Assembly: GCA_018400545.1 (NCBI GenBank)
Contig: JAGYLT010000115.1
Span: 1 to 7,212, forward strand
Length of the DNA: 7,212 nucleotides
Source of the DNA: Bacteroidales bacterium
Lineage (GTDB): Bacteria > Bacteroidota > Bacteroidia > Bacteroidales > 4484-276
Direction: 5' to 3'
Shown here: positions 5,950 through 7,212 of the stretch, piece after piece
Position numbering within the stretch: position 1 is the first letter of the stretch
How the letters are laid out: each line of letters starts with the position of its first letter
Position numbers and translations under genes: made by a program
The notes under the pieces: generated by a model
What the model saw: only the letters and a program-made list of their open reading frames with translations
Databases searched by the model: none
Told to the model about the DNA's origin: nothing

Positions 5950-5957
5950 TAATTTTG
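5950..5957 (+). promoter_or_regulatory. Candidate Bacteroidota -7 box for the mobA-mobB fusion gene
   Basis: TAATTTTG is an exact TAnnTTTG match placed just after the preceding terminator and 24 bp before the ATG at 5982, which is the expected arrangement for an independent promoter. The -33 region would fall inside the terminator hairpin, and no clear TTG is seen there. Confidence 0.5.
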
Positions 5958-5981
5958 CCCGCGTTTTTTATTTAAAATGTA

Positions 5982-7142
5982 ATGATAAAACAACAAATCA
6001 CAGGAATAATACTTGCCGGCGGCGCCGGAAAAAGAATGGGAGCAGAAAAAGGGCTGATAAAGTTCCGCGGGAAGGAAATGATTAAATATGCCATTGAAGC
6101 CCTGAGGCCAATCTGTGATGAGATACTGATCAGCGCCAATTCAGACGCATATGTTCACCTTGGGTTTCAGGTAATCCCGGACGAAGTCCCCGGCTGTGGC
6201 CCGATGGGTGGTATTTTATCCTGTCTTAAAAAATCAAACAGTCAGGATAATTTTGTGCTTTCCTGCGATATGCCGATGGTTTCGGATATTACGATTGCGG
6301 AAATCATACGCGAGAGTAATGGATATGAGGCGGCAATGCCCTGGCATGGCGGCAACCACTTTGAACCGCTTTGTGCAGTTTACAAAAAGGCTTTGATCCC
6401 CGAATTTGAAAAATTTGTCCGGATGGGGAATTTCAGGATTCCGGATTTGATCAATACTGTAAACACCAACAAAATAAAAACCGGTGCAGAAAGCAGCCTC
6501 GACGAGGGCATCTTTTTTAATGTGAATTCCTTGAAAGATCTGGAAAAGCTTTCAGAAACTGAAAAATACAACCCGGTAAATCCACCCGAAATTAATGCAA
6601 TCCCGAACTTAATGATGATTGCGGGAACCGGACGAAACGTCGGTAAAACCACGTTTGCCTGCAAGTTGATCCGCCATTTTGCCAAACCCCATCCGGTGAC
6701 GGCAATAAAAATTTCACCGCATTTGCACCACCAGGCCGAAGGCCAAAAAATTGTTGCTTCGGAAGCTGGTTTTCAGATCATCGAAGAAACCAAATCAACT
6801 GAAGATACTGATAGTTCAAGAATGCTGAAAGCCGGGGCTGAAAAAGTATTTTACCTGCAAACCCGTGATCGGAATATCAAAGCACCTTTTGAGCAGCTTA
6901 TACGATTAATCCCAAAAGATCAACCTGTGATTTGCGAATCGGGGGCATTGCTGAATCATGCAAAACCCGGCCTGTTTGTTTTAATAAAACGGGAAGGACA
7001 AACAACTTTTAAGAAAGGCCTGGATCAACTCAGTTATGAACCTGATACGTGGGTAACATTTTATGGAGATCATTTCTCAATTGAGCCTGATGGGTTTAAT
7101 TTTAATGATAGTTGCTGGAGATTGAAAAAGTTAGGAAGTTAA
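5982..7142 (+). CDS. MobA-MobB fusion: molybdenum cofactor guanylyltransferase with P-loop domain
   Basis: The 386-residue protein joins two domains. Residues about 5-192 are MobA, which transfers GMP from GTP to molybdopterin to make the guanine dinucleotide cofactor in the cytoplasm. Landmarks are ILAGGAGKRMG with K23 (nucleotide binding), DEVPGCGPMGGI at 67-78, SCDMP at 94-98 with the metal-binding Asp, FEPLCAVY at 127-134, and FNVNSLKDLEKL at 179-190. A short proline-rich linker (about 196-208) leads to a MobB-like GTP-binding domain: Walker A GTGRNVGKTT at 215-224, IKISPHLHH at 242-250, DTDSSRMLKAGA at 275-286, and CESG at 318-321 where MobB usually has VEG. Between HH and DTDSS there are about 24 residues, more than in E. 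coli MobB. An ATG at 5977 is followed at once by TAA, so 5982 is the start. No other cofactor or molybdoenzyme gene is in view. The MobA call is firm; the role of the MobB half is less sure. Confidence 0.9.
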   Translation: MIKQQITGIILAGGAGKRMGAEKGLIKFRGKEMIKYAIEALRPICDEILISANSDAYVHLGFQVIPDEVPGCGPMGGILSCLKKSNSQDNFVLSCDMPMVSDITIAEIIRESNGYEAAMPWHGGNHFEPLCAVYKKALIPEFEKFVRMGNFRIPDLINTVNTNKIKTGAESSLDEGIFFNVNSLKDLEKLSETEKYNPVNPPEINAIPNLMMIAGTGRNVGKTTFACKLIRHFAKPHPVTAIKISPHLHHQAEGQKIVASEAGFQIIEETKSTEDTDSSRMLKAGAEKVFYLQTRDRNIKAPFEQLIRLIPKDQPVICESGALLNHAKPGLFVLIKREGQTTFKKGLDQLSYEPDTWVTFYGDHFSIEPDGFNFNDSCWRLKKLGS

Positions 7143-7212
7143 TGGTTATTCGGGAAATTCCTGAGGGCATTAATTTCAGTGACTAACTTGGGGTGCTTTC
7201 ACTCGAGGGAGT

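Noticed and set aside
7154..7177. Short inverted repeat GAAATT/AATTTC after the MobA-MobB gene
   Set aside because: Six A/T-rich pairs without a T-tract are too weak to call a terminator.
7142..7186. ATG overlapping the stop of the fusion gene (TAATG)
   Set aside because: It opens only 14 codons before TAA. It could be the front of a broken gene, but nothing recognisable follows before the window ends.

Overview
The window looks like chromosomal DNA of a member of the Bacteroidota. The support is indirect. Three intergenic gaps carry TAnnTTTG elements, the -7 box typical of that phylum. Starts are preceded by A/T-rich leaders with no clear Shine-Dalgarno sequence. The protein types (PspC/LiaF-like membrane proteins, an exported tandem rhodanese, a MobA-MobB fusion) are also common there. 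I cannot name a genus. No tRNA, rRNA, CRISPR array, transposase or phage gene was seen.

Layout. (1) Positions 1-2371, minus strand: a two-gene operon. The upstream gene encodes a membrane-anchored PHP-like protein. Three nucleotides after its stop begins a GT39/ArnT-type membrane glycosyltransferase, which runs off the left edge of the window. (2) Positions 2372-2691: a divergent intergenic region with one candidate promoter on each strand and an 11-bp inverted repeat. (3) Positions 2692-4141, plus strand: a PspC-domain protein and a LiaF-like protein, a likely envelope-stress pair, followed by a long hairpin that begins at the last base of the second stop codon. (4) Positions 4196-5031: an A/T-rich stretch without an intact gene. 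It holds two long-armed inverted repeats and the decayed remains of a rhodanese-like lipoprotein gene. (5) Positions 5032-5889: an intact exported tandem-rhodanese sulfurtransferase ending at a strong intrinsic terminator. (6) Positions 5982-7142: a MobA-MobB fusion for molybdenum cofactor guanylylation, behind its own candidate promoter. The last 70 bases hold no supported gene.

How the genes work together. The left operon probably handles a surface or lipid-linked sugar. The PspC/LiaF-like pair probably monitors or protects the envelope. The rhodanese remnant and the intact rhodanese suggest a former cluster of exported sulfur-transfer proteins. The MobA-MobB gene concerns cofactor maturation, and no molybdoenzyme is in view.

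The main points for a second look are: a PHP domain whose HxH metal motif reads QxQ; the decayed rhodanese beside an intact one; two inverted repeats whose only mismatches are G.U wobbles on one particular strand, which suggests structured RNA; and a divergent MobB domain fused to MobA. I did not find convincing evidence of a wholly new multi-gene system.
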